From NCBI GenBank assembly GCA_047971485.1, contig JBKDZR010000153.1, forward strand, positions 1-31,572: a stretch of 31,572 nucleotides of DNA, written 5' to 3'. Made by a program: the position numbers and the translations under genes. The stretch comes from JBKDZR01 sp047971485. GTDB taxonomy: Bacteria > Pseudomonadota > Alphaproteobacteria > Rhodobacterales > Rhodobacteraceae. Positions 22,795-30,174 of the stretch are shown piece by piece; the first letter of the stretch is position 1, and each line of letters starts with the position of its first letter. The notes beneath the pieces are model-generated. The model did no database searches and was not told the DNA's origin. It saw only the letters and a program-made list of their open reading frames with translations.

Positions 22795-24651
22795 ATGGTT
22801 TTGGATCTGGCACTCGATCTGACGGTCGAGCACATCGTTCTCCTTGGCCGGCTTGAGGACCGGTGGATCCGTATCGGGACGGCCCGGCACGGATCCGGGG
22901 CCTTTAATGCCCAATGTCAGCGGCTTGTCGCGCTGGCGCAGGCTTGGCAAAGGATTGACCCCAGCGCGCGGCCAGCGTGCTATCTGTTGATGCCCGAAGA
23001 TCACGTGCTGCGCGTCGCCGTTCCGATCCCGCCCGGCACCGATCCCTCAGGGTGGACATCCCGGGATCTGGCGATGCGACTGGCCAGCGTCAGCCCCGAT
23101 CCGGTCGAGGGGTTGCGTTTCGACTGGCGCATCACCCCCGGCCGACTGCATTTTGCCACCGTGCCCGAACGCATCATGGATGAGGCCCAGACCTATGCCC
23201 ACACGCTGGGGTTCCAGCCGCTCGGCACCTTGGCGGCCACGGGGGGCAATGCCTTCGCCGGGACCGCCTGGTTCGGCCTGACAGGACCCGATGCAGCCGA
23301 CACACCCCTGCCCGGGGGCCATGATATCGTGACGCTGGATCGCCGTCAGGTGGCCGCCCACCTGCCCGAGGATCTGGAACGCAGCCTGGCCGAAAGCGCC
23401 GAGGCCACCCTGCGCACCACACAGGCGGACCGAAAGGGACCACCGCGCAAAGACGGGGGAAGGTGGGGCTGGGCATGGTCCGGGCGGCCCCTGACCCGCC
23501 CGCTGGCGCTGACCGCCGCGCTGATCGCAGGGCTGATCATGCTGTCGGTCTGGCGCGGCATGGCCCCGCCCGACGGCGATACGGCGCTCGCCCTCGATCC
23601 GGGCGAGGAGGTGATGACCGCAGAGGAACTGACCGAAGCGGCCGATCACGAAGGTGAAGACACCGATCCGACCGCAGAAAACGCACCTCGGGATCCTGAT
23701 CAGGCGCCCCGCAGCGCAGAGACCACCATCGGGCCGGATTACTTCACCCCCTCGCCCGAATTGCTGGAACGGGCCTGGGGCGATACCGGCCCCCTTGATC
23801 AGCTGGTCCTGCCCGCCACGGACCCCGAACTGGGCAATGACGCGCTGGCGCTGACCTTTCCGGCCTTGCCCGCCATCGACCAGCTGCCCCCGCCCCTGAA
23901 GGGACCACCACCGCCTGATCGCACCTATGCCATCGACGCGCGCGGCCTGGTCCTGCCTGCCAAGGATGGTCGCGAAAGCCCCGAAGGGTATCTGGTTTTT
24001 GCCGGCGCGCCATCGAAACACCCTGCCGCGCGCCCCGAACGCCCCCCCCAGATCGACACGCCGGCCGCGCCCGCCGTAATGCTGCGCGCCAGCCTGGCCG
24101 ATAACGACCCACTCAAGCGGATCCTGCCGCGTGCCCGGCCCGCCACCCTGGTCGAACAGTATGAACGCGACCGGCTGGGGGGCCGCAGCGAACGGGAAAT
24201 GGTTGGGCTGCGCCCCGCCGCGCGGCCCCGCTCAGTTCAGGAGGCCCCCACACCGATCGCCACCGCCAGCCCGCCCCTGGCCCAGGCCTCTGCACCACGG
24301 CCCCGGACCCGGCCGGCCGAGCGGCTCCAGCGCGCCACCCCAGCGGCGCCCCAAACCGCCACGGCACCGCGCACGGTGGTCGCACCGGGCACCGCAGACA
24401 CGGCCAGCACGGGATCGCTGGCCGATCAGGCAACCCAGAGAAACGCGCTCAACCTGTCCAAGGTCAACCTTCTGGGCACCTTCGGCAGCAACAGCACGCT
24501 GCGCGCCCTGGTGCGCATGCCCGATGGCAAGGTGCTGAATGTCGCGGTTGGCGACCGGATGGATGGCGGCCGGGTGCAGGCCATCACACGTGACGCCTTG
24601 ACCTATGAGAAAAGCGGCCGTCCTGTTATCCTGCGCATGCCGAACAGCTAG
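22795..24651 (+). CDS. bitopic membrane protein with a PilP/GspC-like C-terminal domain
   Basis: The 618 residues form three parts. The N-terminal cytoplasmic part (about 1-230) resembles actin-like or GspL/PilM assembly proteins only weakly. One membrane helix spans about 236-253 (ALTAALIAGLIMLSVW). A long Pro- and acid-rich periplasmic stretch (about 258-550) follows, and then a compact end domain (about 552-618): SKVNLLGTFGSNSTLRALVR, VGDRMDGGRVQAI and YEKSGRPVILRMP. That end resembles the PilP/GspC homology domain, which in type IV pilus and type II secretion systems links inner membrane parts to the secretin. No other pilus or secretion gene is in the window. Its function is inferred only from the end domain. 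The ribosome site is weak. Confidence 0.65.
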   Translation: MVLDLALDLTVEHIVLLGRLEDRWIRIGTARHGSGAFNAQCQRLVALAQAWQRIDPSARPACYLLMPEDHVLRVAVPIPPGTDPSGWTSRDLAMRLASVSPDPVEGLRFDWRITPGRLHFATVPERIMDEAQTYAHTLGFQPLGTLAATGGNAFAGTAWFGLTGPDAADTPLPGGHDIVTLDRRQVAAHLPEDLERSLAESAEATLRTTQADRKGPPRKDGGRWGWAWSGRPLTRPLALTAALIAGLIMLSVWRGMAPPDGDTALALDPGEEVMTAEELTEAADHEGEDTDPTAENAPRDPDQAPRSAETTIGPDYFTPSPELLERAWGDTGPLDQLVLPATDPELGNDALALTFPALPAIDQLPPPLKGPPPPDRTYAIDARGLVLPAKDGRESPEGYLVFAGAPSKHPAARPERPPQIDTPAAPAVMLRASLADNDPLKRILPRARPATLVEQYERDRLGGRSEREMVGLRPAARPRSVQEAPTPIATASPPLAQASAPRPRTRPAERLQRATPAAPQTATAPRTVVAPGTADTASTGSLADQATQRNALNLSKVNLLGTFGSNSTLRALVRMPDGKVLNVAVGDRMDGGRVQAITRDALTYEKSGRPVILRMPNS

Positions 24652-24722
24652 GAACAGGCCGCGCTACCGGTGGCCACCTGCAGCCAGGACCAGAAACCAC
24701 CAGACAGTCAAGGGACCGACCC

Positions 24723-26642
24723 ATGGAGGCATTCCTTTTTCAGGCCCTGATCTATCTGGGCGCGGCGGTCATTGCGGTGCCCATTGCCGCCCGACTGGGG
24801 CTGGGATCAGTGCTGGGCTACTTGGCCGCCGGAATCGTGATCGGGCCGGTCCTGAATATCGTCGGAAACGAGGCCCAGAACCTGCAACATTTCGCTGAAT
24901 TCGGCGTGGTGATGATGCTGTTCCTGATCGGCCTGGAACTGGAGCCGCGCGCACTCTGGGCGATGCGCCACAAGCTGCTGGGGCTGGGCGGGTTGCAAAT
25001 CACGGCAACCACCGGGCTGATCATGGGCGGAGGCATCGTGCTGGGGCTGCACTGGACGGTGGCGCTGGCCATCGGGATGGCTTTTGCCTTGTCCTCGACC
25101 GCGATCGTACTGCAAACCCTGTCCGAAAAGGGGCTGATGCAGACCGGGGGCGGACGGGCGGCCTTTTCGGTACTGCTGACACAGGATGTGGCGGTGATCC
25201 CGATGCTGGCCCTGCTGCCGCTGCTGGCCGCACCGGTCCTGCCCGGCGCCGAGCATGCCGCCGCCGAGGCCGCCCATGGCAACGGCCATGAACTGGCCAG
25301 TACGCTGAGGGCGCAGATGCAGGCCCTGCCCGGCTGGGGCGCGGCACTGCTGACACTGGGGGCCATCGCGGCAATCATCCTGTCGGGCATTTACCTGACC
25401 CGGCCGGTGTTCAGCTATATCCACCATACCCACCTGCGCGAGATGTATACCGCGCTGGCCCTGCTGATCGTTGCCAGCATCGCCTGCCTGATGATCCTGG
25501 TCGGGATATCCCCGGCACTGGGATCGTTCCTGGCCGGGGTGGTTCTGGCGAACTCGGAATTCCGCCACGAGCTGGAATCCGACCTGCAACCGTTCAAGGG
25601 GCTGCTGCTGGGCCTGTTCTTCATCACGGTTGGCGCCGGAATCAACTTTACCACCTTTCTGGATGCTCCCCTGCAAATCCTGGGGCTGACCCTGATCATC
25701 ATGATCACCAAGGGCGTCGTGCTTTTTGCCCTGACACTGATCTTCCGGGTGCGGGGACGGGACCGGTGGCTGTTCACCCTTGGGCTGGCGCAGGCCGGTG
25801 AGTTCGGCTTCGTCCTGTTCGGCTTTGCACTGCAACGCAACGTGCTGCCCGAGGATCTGGCCCGGGTCCTTTACCTGATCACGGCGTTGTCGATGTTGTT
25901 CACGCCGCTGTTCTTCATCCTCTATGACCAGCTGAGCAAACGGATGGCCACCGGCGGCGAGGCGGGTACCGATGACGATATCGCCGCACAGGGACCGATC
26001 ATCATTGCCGGTGTCGGGCGGTTCGGCCAGGTGGTGAACCGGATGGTCCGGATGGGCGGCTTTCACACCACCTTGCTGGATCAGAACCTGAATACCGTGC
26101 GGCTGATGCGACGGTTCGGGTTTTCCGGCTTTCTGGGCGATCCGACCCGCCCGGAATTGCTGCATGCGGCGGGGCTGGAAAGCGCGCGGGTTCTGGTCGT
26201 CACCATGGATGACCGGCAGGCCTGCACCAAGATCGTGACCTATGCGCGCAAGATCCGGCCGGATCTGCACATCATCGCCCGCGCCTATGACCGGATCCAT
26301 GTCTATGAACTGTACCAGGCCGGCGCCAATGACATCGTGCGCGAACTGTTCGACAGCAGCCTGCGTGCCGGGCGCTATGTAATCGAGAACATGGGCCTGA
26401 CCGAATATGAGGCGGCGGAAATGGAAAAGCAGTTCTATACGCTCGATCGCCGCGCGATGCTGGAACTGGCCCAACTGTGGCAACCTGGCGTGCCACTGAC
26501 CGAAAATGAGGCCTATGTCAGCCGCGCCATGGAACTGGACAGCGAGCTGGCCACCGCCCTGTCCACCGAACTGGATGACGAAGGCGTCCCGGCCGATGGC
26601 AGCCAGCCGCAGCCTGGCCACGAGCGCACGCTGCCAACGTGA
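24723..26642 (+). CDS. CPA2-family cation:proton antiporter with RCK domain (KefB/KefC/YbaL-like)
   Basis: The 639-residue protein has an N-terminal antiporter domain of about 12 helices (1-405) and a C-terminal regulatory domain. LIGLELEPRALW (about 68-79), ALSSTAIVLQTL (about 121-132), LLTQDVAVIPML (about 151-162) and LAQAGEFGFVLFGFAL are CPA2 signatures. The RCK_N Rossmann segment starts at G424 (GPIIIAGVGRFGQVVNRMV) and runs through GFLGDPTRPELLHAAGLE and YDRIHVYELYQAGANDIV. Such systems exchange potassium or sodium for protons and are gated by nucleotide or glutathione binding. A dedicated Kef ancillary protein (KefF/G) is not nearby. It follows the PilP-like gene by 71 bases on the same strand. 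Its end converges on cobT with no obvious terminator. Confidence 0.93.
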   Translation: MEAFLFQALIYLGAAVIAVPIAARLGLGSVLGYLAAGIVIGPVLNIVGNEAQNLQHFAEFGVVMMLFLIGLELEPRALWAMRHKLLGLGGLQITATTGLIMGGGIVLGLHWTVALAIGMAFALSSTAIVLQTLSEKGLMQTGGGRAAFSVLLTQDVAVIPMLALLPLLAAPVLPGAEHAAAEAAHGNGHELASTLRAQMQALPGWGAALLTLGAIAAIILSGIYLTRPVFSYIHHTHLREMYTALALLIVASIACLMILVGISPALGSFLAGVVLANSEFRHELESDLQPFKGLLLGLFFITVGAGINFTTFLDAPLQILGLTLIIMITKGVVLFALTLIFRVRGRDRWLFTLGLAQAGEFGFVLFGFALQRNVLPEDLARVLYLITALSMLFTPLFFILYDQLSKRMATGGEAGTDDDIAAQGPIIIAGVGRFGQVVNRMVRMGGFHTTLLDQNLNTVRLMRRFGFSGFLGDPTRPELLHAAGLESARVLVVTMDDRQACTKIVTYARKIRPDLHIIARAYDRIHVYELYQAGANDIVRELFDSSLRAGRYVIENMGLTEYEAAEMEKQFYTLDRRAMLELAQLWQPGVPLTENEAYVSRAMELDSELATALSTELDDEGVPADGSQPQPGHERTLPT

Positions 26643-26691
26643 CCCCCGGTTTCGCGCCTCTCAAAACATAGGGCTCAAGCGTTAGCATATT

Positions 26692-26699
26692 GTGTACAC
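26692..26699. other. palindrome GTGTACAC in the kef / cobT gap
   Basis: A perfect 8-bp palindrome lies in an AT-rich stretch of the 96-base convergent gap. No hairpin terminator is visible in this gap. The palindrome is short and may be chance. Confidence 0.2.
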
Positions 26700-26738
26700 C
26701 TTATGACCGCGCCACACTTATTCATTCCGGCCATCCCC

Positions 26739-27758
26739 TCATCCCCCGCTGACCCCGGCCTCGGCAAAGGTGGCCATGCCGCTGTGACAGGCCAGCGCGC
26801 CCTTCAGCACCTGGATCGCCAGCGCGGCACCCGACCCTTCGCCCAGCCGCATATCGAACCGCAAAAGGGGCGTCTTACCCAAGCGCTCCAACAGGCGGCC
26901 ATGGCCGTTCTCGGCAGACAAATGCCCCGCGACGCAATGGTCCAGCGCACCGGGCTGAGCCCGTTCCAACACGGCAGCGGCGGCACAGCAGATAAAGCCG
27001 TCCAGGATTACCGGAATACGCAAGTGGCGGGCCCGCAACACCGCCCCGGCCATGGCGGCCAGCTCGCGTCCGCCCAAGCGCCGCAGCGCCTCAATCGGAT
27101 CGCGCAGGGCCTCGGGATGGCGGGCCAGGCCAGCGGTGACCACCGCCTGTTTCGCCGCCAGCGCCGCGTCATCCAGCCCGGTCCCTCGCCCGGTCCAGGC
27201 CAGCGCATCGCCCCCGAACAGCGCCGCCGCCAGGGCCGCCGCCGATGTCGTGTTGCCGATCCCCATCTCGCCGGTGACCAGCAGATCGGCCTGCGGATCC
27301 ACCGCCTGCCAACCGGCGCTGATCGCCGCGCACAACTCGGCCTCGGTCATCGCCGGGGCGATTGTAAAATCCGCCGTTGGTCGGTCAAGCGCCAGGGCCT
27401 GGACATCCATCCGCGCCCCGGCCAGACCCGCCAACTGGTTCACCGCGGCCCCACCGGCCCGGAAATTCGCCACCATCTGCTCGGTCACCTCGGCCGGAAA
27501 GGCCGAAACGCCACGGGCCGCAACCCCATGATTTCCTGCAAAAACCACAACCTGTGGACGGTTCGGAACCGGACGGGGATCACCCCGCCAGCCCGCATAC
27601 CAGATGGCCAGTTCCTCCAGCCGGCCCAAGGCATGCGGTGGCTTAGTCAGGGCCTTATTCCGCGCCGCCGCCCCGGCCAGCGCGCCCTGATCCGGCCCTG
27701 ACAAATTGACAAGCGCAGCGCGGATCTGCGCCAATTCGGTGAACGCGGGACTGGTCAT
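26739..27758 (-). CDS. cobT: nicotinate-nucleotide:dimethylbenzimidazole phosphoribosyltransferase CobT
   Basis: CobT transfers phosphoribose from nicotinate mononucleotide to 5,6-dimethylbenzimidazole, giving the alpha-ribazole phosphate used for the lower ligand of cobalamin. The 339 residues match the family. NKALTKPPHALGRLEELAIW, VVFAGNHGVAARGVSAFP, TGEMGIGNTTSAAALAAAL and VILDGFICCAAA are the known conserved blocks. The catalytic Glu is E307 in RLGEGSGAALA. The start at 27758 is preceded by GAGGCC. It is divergent from cobS across 68 bases. That gap is too short for a cobalamin riboswitch, which suggests local divergent promoters or constitutive expression. Confidence 0.96.
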   Translation of the reverse strand: MTSPAFTELAQIRAALVNLSGPDQGALAGAAARNKALTKPPHALGRLEELAIWYAGWRGDPRPVPNRPQVVVFAGNHGVAARGVSAFPAEVTEQMVANFRAGGAAVNQLAGLAGARMDVQALALDRPTADFTIAPAMTEAELCAAISAGWQAVDPQADLLVTGEMGIGNTTSAAALAAALFGGDALAWTGRGTGLDDAALAAKQAVVTAGLARHPEALRDPIEALRRLGGRELAAMAGAVLRARHLRIPVILDGFICCAAAAVLERAQPGALDHCVAGHLSAENGHGRLLERLGKTPLLRFDMRLGEGSGAALAIQVLKGALACHSGMATFAEAGVSGG

Positions 27759-27826
27759 GGAGGCCTCGGATTGTCATAGCTCGGCGCAGCCCTAATGGAA
27801 CCGATCCGAACAGGAAAGGCCCACCG

Positions 27827-28600
27827 ATGACCGATGGCCCCGGCCTCCGCTTTCAGCCCGCCGATCTGGCGACGGCCGCGCTTTTGCTGACCCGACTGCC
27901 CTTGCCCCGCCTGCCCGAACGGGTGCTCCGGCGTGGCGCGGCGGCAGCCTGGTGTTATCCGCTGATCGGGGTCGCCCTGGGGGGGCTGGCGGCGGGGGTC
28001 CTGGCCGGTGCCCAGGGGCTGGGCCTGGATCCCGCCACAGCCGCCGCCCTGGCCCTGGCCTGTGCCATCGTCACGACCGGGGCCCTGCATGAGGATGGGT
28101 TGGCCGATTGCGCCGACGGGTTCTGGGGCGGTCATGACCGCAGCCGGCGTCTGGAGATCATGAAGGACAGCCGCATGGGCAGCTACGGGGTAATCGCCCT
28201 CGGCCTGTCCCTGCTGATCAAGTGGTCAGCCCTTGCGGCGCTGGCAACGGCGGGCCTGTCGGGGGCGGCCCTGATCTTCGCTGCAGCCACCTCGCGTGCG
28301 CTGATCACAGTCATCTGGGCCACGCTGCCCCCGGCCCGTCCCGATGGGTTGGCCGCCAGCCAAGGCCGGCCCGGCCCAGCACCTGCCGGCGTGGCCCTTG
28401 GCCTGGCACTGCTGAGCGGATTGGTCCTGCTCCCCCTAGGGTCCGCCCTCGCGGGACTGGCCGCTGCCCTGATTGCCGGGGGGGCCGTAGCCCTGGTCGC
28501 ACGGGGCAAGATCGGGGGGCAAACGGGCGATGTTCTGGGCGCAACCCAGCAGATCGCCGAAATCGCCGTGCTATTGACCTTGACCGCCCTGAGGGTGTGA
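27827..28600 (+). CDS. cobS: adenosylcobinamide-GDP ribazoletransferase (cobalamin synthase) CobS
   Basis: CobS is an integral membrane enzyme that joins adenosylcobinamide-GDP with alpha-ribazole (phosphate), completing adenosylcobalamin (phosphate). It has 257 residues with about six to seven helices. The first catalytic motif is HEDGLADCADGFWGG at 88-102, followed by KDSRMGSYGVIAL. GGQTGDVLGATQQIAEIAVL near the C-terminus completes the signature. AGGAAAGG sits before the ATG. It is divergent from cobT, which supplies its alpha-ribazole phosphate substrate. No other cobalamin gene is in the window. A strong bidirectional terminator separates it from carD. Confidence 0.96.
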   Translation: MTDGPGLRFQPADLATAALLLTRLPLPRLPERVLRRGAAAAWCYPLIGVALGGLAAGVLAGAQGLGLDPATAAALALACAIVTTGALHEDGLADCADGFWGGHDRSRRLEIMKDSRMGSYGVIALGLSLLIKWSALAALATAGLSGAALIFAAATSRALITVIWATLPPARPDGLAASQGRPGPAPAGVALGLALLSGLVLLPLGSALAGLAAALIAGGAVALVARGKIGGQTGDVLGATQQIAEIAVLLTLTALRV

Positions 28601-28613
28601 TGGCCCACGAAAC

Positions 28614-28637
28614 AGGCCGCGCCCGAGGACGCGGCCT
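28614..28637. terminator. bidirectional terminator between cobS and carD
   Basis: AGGCCGCG (28614-28621) and CGCGGCCT (28630-28637) form a perfect 8-bp stem with an eight-base loop in the 60-base gap between convergent genes. On the minus strand it is followed by GTTTCG, on the plus strand by ATTCAT. Confidence 0.75.
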
Positions 28638-28660
28638 ATTCATACCTCACGACCAGCCGA

Positions 28661-29170
28661 TCAGGCGGCGCGGGACACCAGCACATCGTCAACCTGACGC
28701 TGCGCATCGTCTTCGCCATTGCCGCTGACCGCCGCAACCTCGCGGGTCAGGCGTTCGAGGGCGGCCTCGTAAAGCTGACGTTCCGAATAGCTCTGTTCGC
28801 GCTGATCATCGGCACGGTGCAGGTCACGGACCACCTCGGCGATGGACATCAGATCGCCCGAGTTGATCTTCTGCTCATATTCCTGTGCCCGGCGCGACCA
28901 CATGGCCTTTTTGACCTTGGCCTTGCCCTTCAGGATGTTCAGCGCCTGCGCGATCATGTCCGGGCTGGAGAGCGAGCGCATACCGATCTCGACAGCCTTG
29001 TTGGTGGGGACGCGAAGGGTCATCTTGTCCTTCTCGAAGGAGATGACGAACAGTTCCAGCGTCAGACCGGCAACTTCCTGTTCCTCGATCGACACGATCT
29101 GCCCGACCCCATGGGCCGGGTAAACGACATAGTCGTTGGCGCGAAACTCGGGCGCTTTTGATTTGCTCAT
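28661..29170 (-). CDS. carD: CarD-family transcription regulator
   Basis: CarD proteins bind the RNA polymerase beta subunit and stabilise open promoter complexes; in Rhodobacter-type bacteria they are important because many promoters are weak. The 169 residues contain the N-terminal RNA polymerase interaction domain (about 7-65, starting FRANDYVVYPAHGVGQIVSI). A helical C-terminal DNA-binding domain follows (about 75-155, with KAMWSRRAQEYEQKINSGD and YSERQLYEAALERL). The start ATG 29170 has AAGGA about nine bases upstream. It lies 235 bases downstream of fdxA on the same strand and probably has its own promoter, which I could not locate with confidence. Confidence 0.95.
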   Translation of the reverse strand: MSKSKAPEFRANDYVVYPAHGVGQIVSIEEQEVAGLTLELFVISFEKDKMTLRVPTNKAVEIGMRSLSSPDMIAQALNILKGKAKVKKAMWSRRAQEYEQKINSGDLMSIAEVVRDLHRADDQREQSYSERQLYEAALERLTREVAAVSGNGEDDAQRQVDDVLVSRAA

Positions 29171-29195
29171 ACTTTTTTATCCTTACGCTGCGTCG

Positions 29196-29214
29196 TCGGC
29201 ACCCATCGGCACCC
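29196..29214. repeat. short direct repeat in the carD leader
   Basis: TCGGCACCC occurs at 29196-29204 and 29206-29214, a 9-bp direct repeat with a 10-base period, 26 to 44 bases upstream of the carD start. It may be chance or a regulator site. Confidence 0.4.
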
Positions 29215-29405
29215 TGCAGAGGCGAAAAAAGAGAGATCCCGCACCAGCGGCAGGGCCCCTTTTCCCAGTATCTCGCATCACGGCAGTGTACCAAATTCGG
29301 CGATCCACCGAAAGGGCCGACAAGAAAACAGACCGGCCCCAACGGGATTCGGATTTATTTTCATTTAAACCAATGACCTATCAGAAGCCCCGTCTGACGG
29401 AATGC

Positions 29406-29744
29406 TCAGCCGCCCTCGCCCGGAGCCTCGGAAAAGTACTTTTCCATCTTTCCCGATTCCCCGTCGCGGGCCTCGGCATCGGGCAAAGGATCCTTCTTGG
29501 TGATGATCACCGGCCACATCTCGGAATACTTGCGGTTGAATTCGACCCATTTCTCCATGTCCGGTTCCGTATCCGGGCGGATCGCATCGGCCGGGCATTC
29601 GGGTTCGCAGACGCCGCAATCAATGCATTCATCGGGGTGAATGACCAGGGTGTTCTCGCCCTCGTAGAAGCAATCCACCGGGCACACCTCGACGCAATCG
29701 GTGTATTTGCACCCGATGCAGTTCTCCGTGACGACATAGGTCAT
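29406..29744 (-). CDS. fdxA: 7Fe ferredoxin FdxA ([3Fe-4S][4Fe-4S])
   Basis: This small 112-residue electron carrier has two iron-sulfur clusters. The cysteines sit at 9, 12, 17, 21, 25, 40, 43, 46 and 50. By comparison with Azotobacter ferredoxin I, C9, C17 and C50 bind the 3Fe cluster, C21, C40, C43 and C46 bind the 4Fe cluster, and C12 and C25 are free. MTYVVTENCIGCKYTDCVEV and KWVEFNRKYSEMWPVI are typical of FdxA, as is the long acidic tail ending in SEAPGEGG. The ATG at 29744 is the family start; the upstream extension is not protein-like. It is 49 bases downstream of the S4 gene. The partner enzymes are unknown. Confidence 0.95.
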   Translation of the reverse strand: MTYVVTENCIGCKYTDCVEVCPVDCFYEGENTLVIHPDECIDCGVCEPECPADAIRPDTEPDMEKWVEFNRKYSEMWPVIITKKDPLPDAEARDGESGKMEKYFSEAPGEGG

Positions 29745-29793
29745 AGCGTTGGGCCTTTCGTGCTTTGCGCGTGTCCTAGTGCGGACGGCGGGA

Positions 29794-30174
29794 TCATTCA
29801 AGCCGGCCTTGGCGCGAAAGGCGCCCGATCCGGCGATCATCACGGCTGGGACGACCCGAACGGGCCAGGGGGGCACCGGCCTGCGGGGCAGGCGCGGCCG
29901 TCTCCAGATCCTCATAGAGCGCCCGCGCCTCGGGCGCGGGGCCGCGTCGGGTTGCCAGGCCCAGAATGCGGATAACCCGGATCTGCGGGCCCAGCGGCAG
30001 GGTCAGCACATCACCGGGCCTGACCGACTGGGCCGGTTTGGTCACCCGCCGGCCATTGATCCGCAGCCGCCCCGTAGCGGTTGCCCCCGCCGCCAGACTG
30101 CGGGTCTTGAAAAACCGCGCTTGCCAGAGCCATTTGTCCAGCCGCACCGTCTGAGGCGGCGGCGCGTCGGACAT
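29794..30174 (-). CDS. S4-domain RNA-binding protein (HslR/Hsp15-like)
   Basis: This 126-residue protein has an S4 domain at about 9-58: VRLDKWLWQARFFKTRSLAA, then GRLRINGRRV and RPGDVLTL. That is the arrangement of Hsp15, which binds 50S subunits carrying stalled nascent chains. The basic C-terminal tail (RPSRDDRRIGRLSRQGRLE) supports RNA binding. Its start codon shares one base with the stop of the upstream helicase gene (TGATG), a sign of translational coupling. A helicase, S4 protein and ferredoxin in a row, then carD, is a familiar order in Rhodobacteraceae. The exact RNA target is not shown. Confidence 0.9.
   Translation of the reverse strand: MSDAPPPQTVRLDKWLWQARFFKTRSLAAGATATGRLRINGRRVTKPAQSVRPGDVLTLPLGPQIRVIRILGLATRRGPAPEARALYEDLETAAPAPQAGAPLARSGRPSRDDRRIGRLSRQGRLE

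Noticed and set aside
24807..26621. A 604-codon open frame on the minus strand opposite the Kef-type antiporter gene
   Set aside because: The product is Gln/His/Arg-rich low-complexity sequence with no domain; the plus-strand antiporter is unmistakable.
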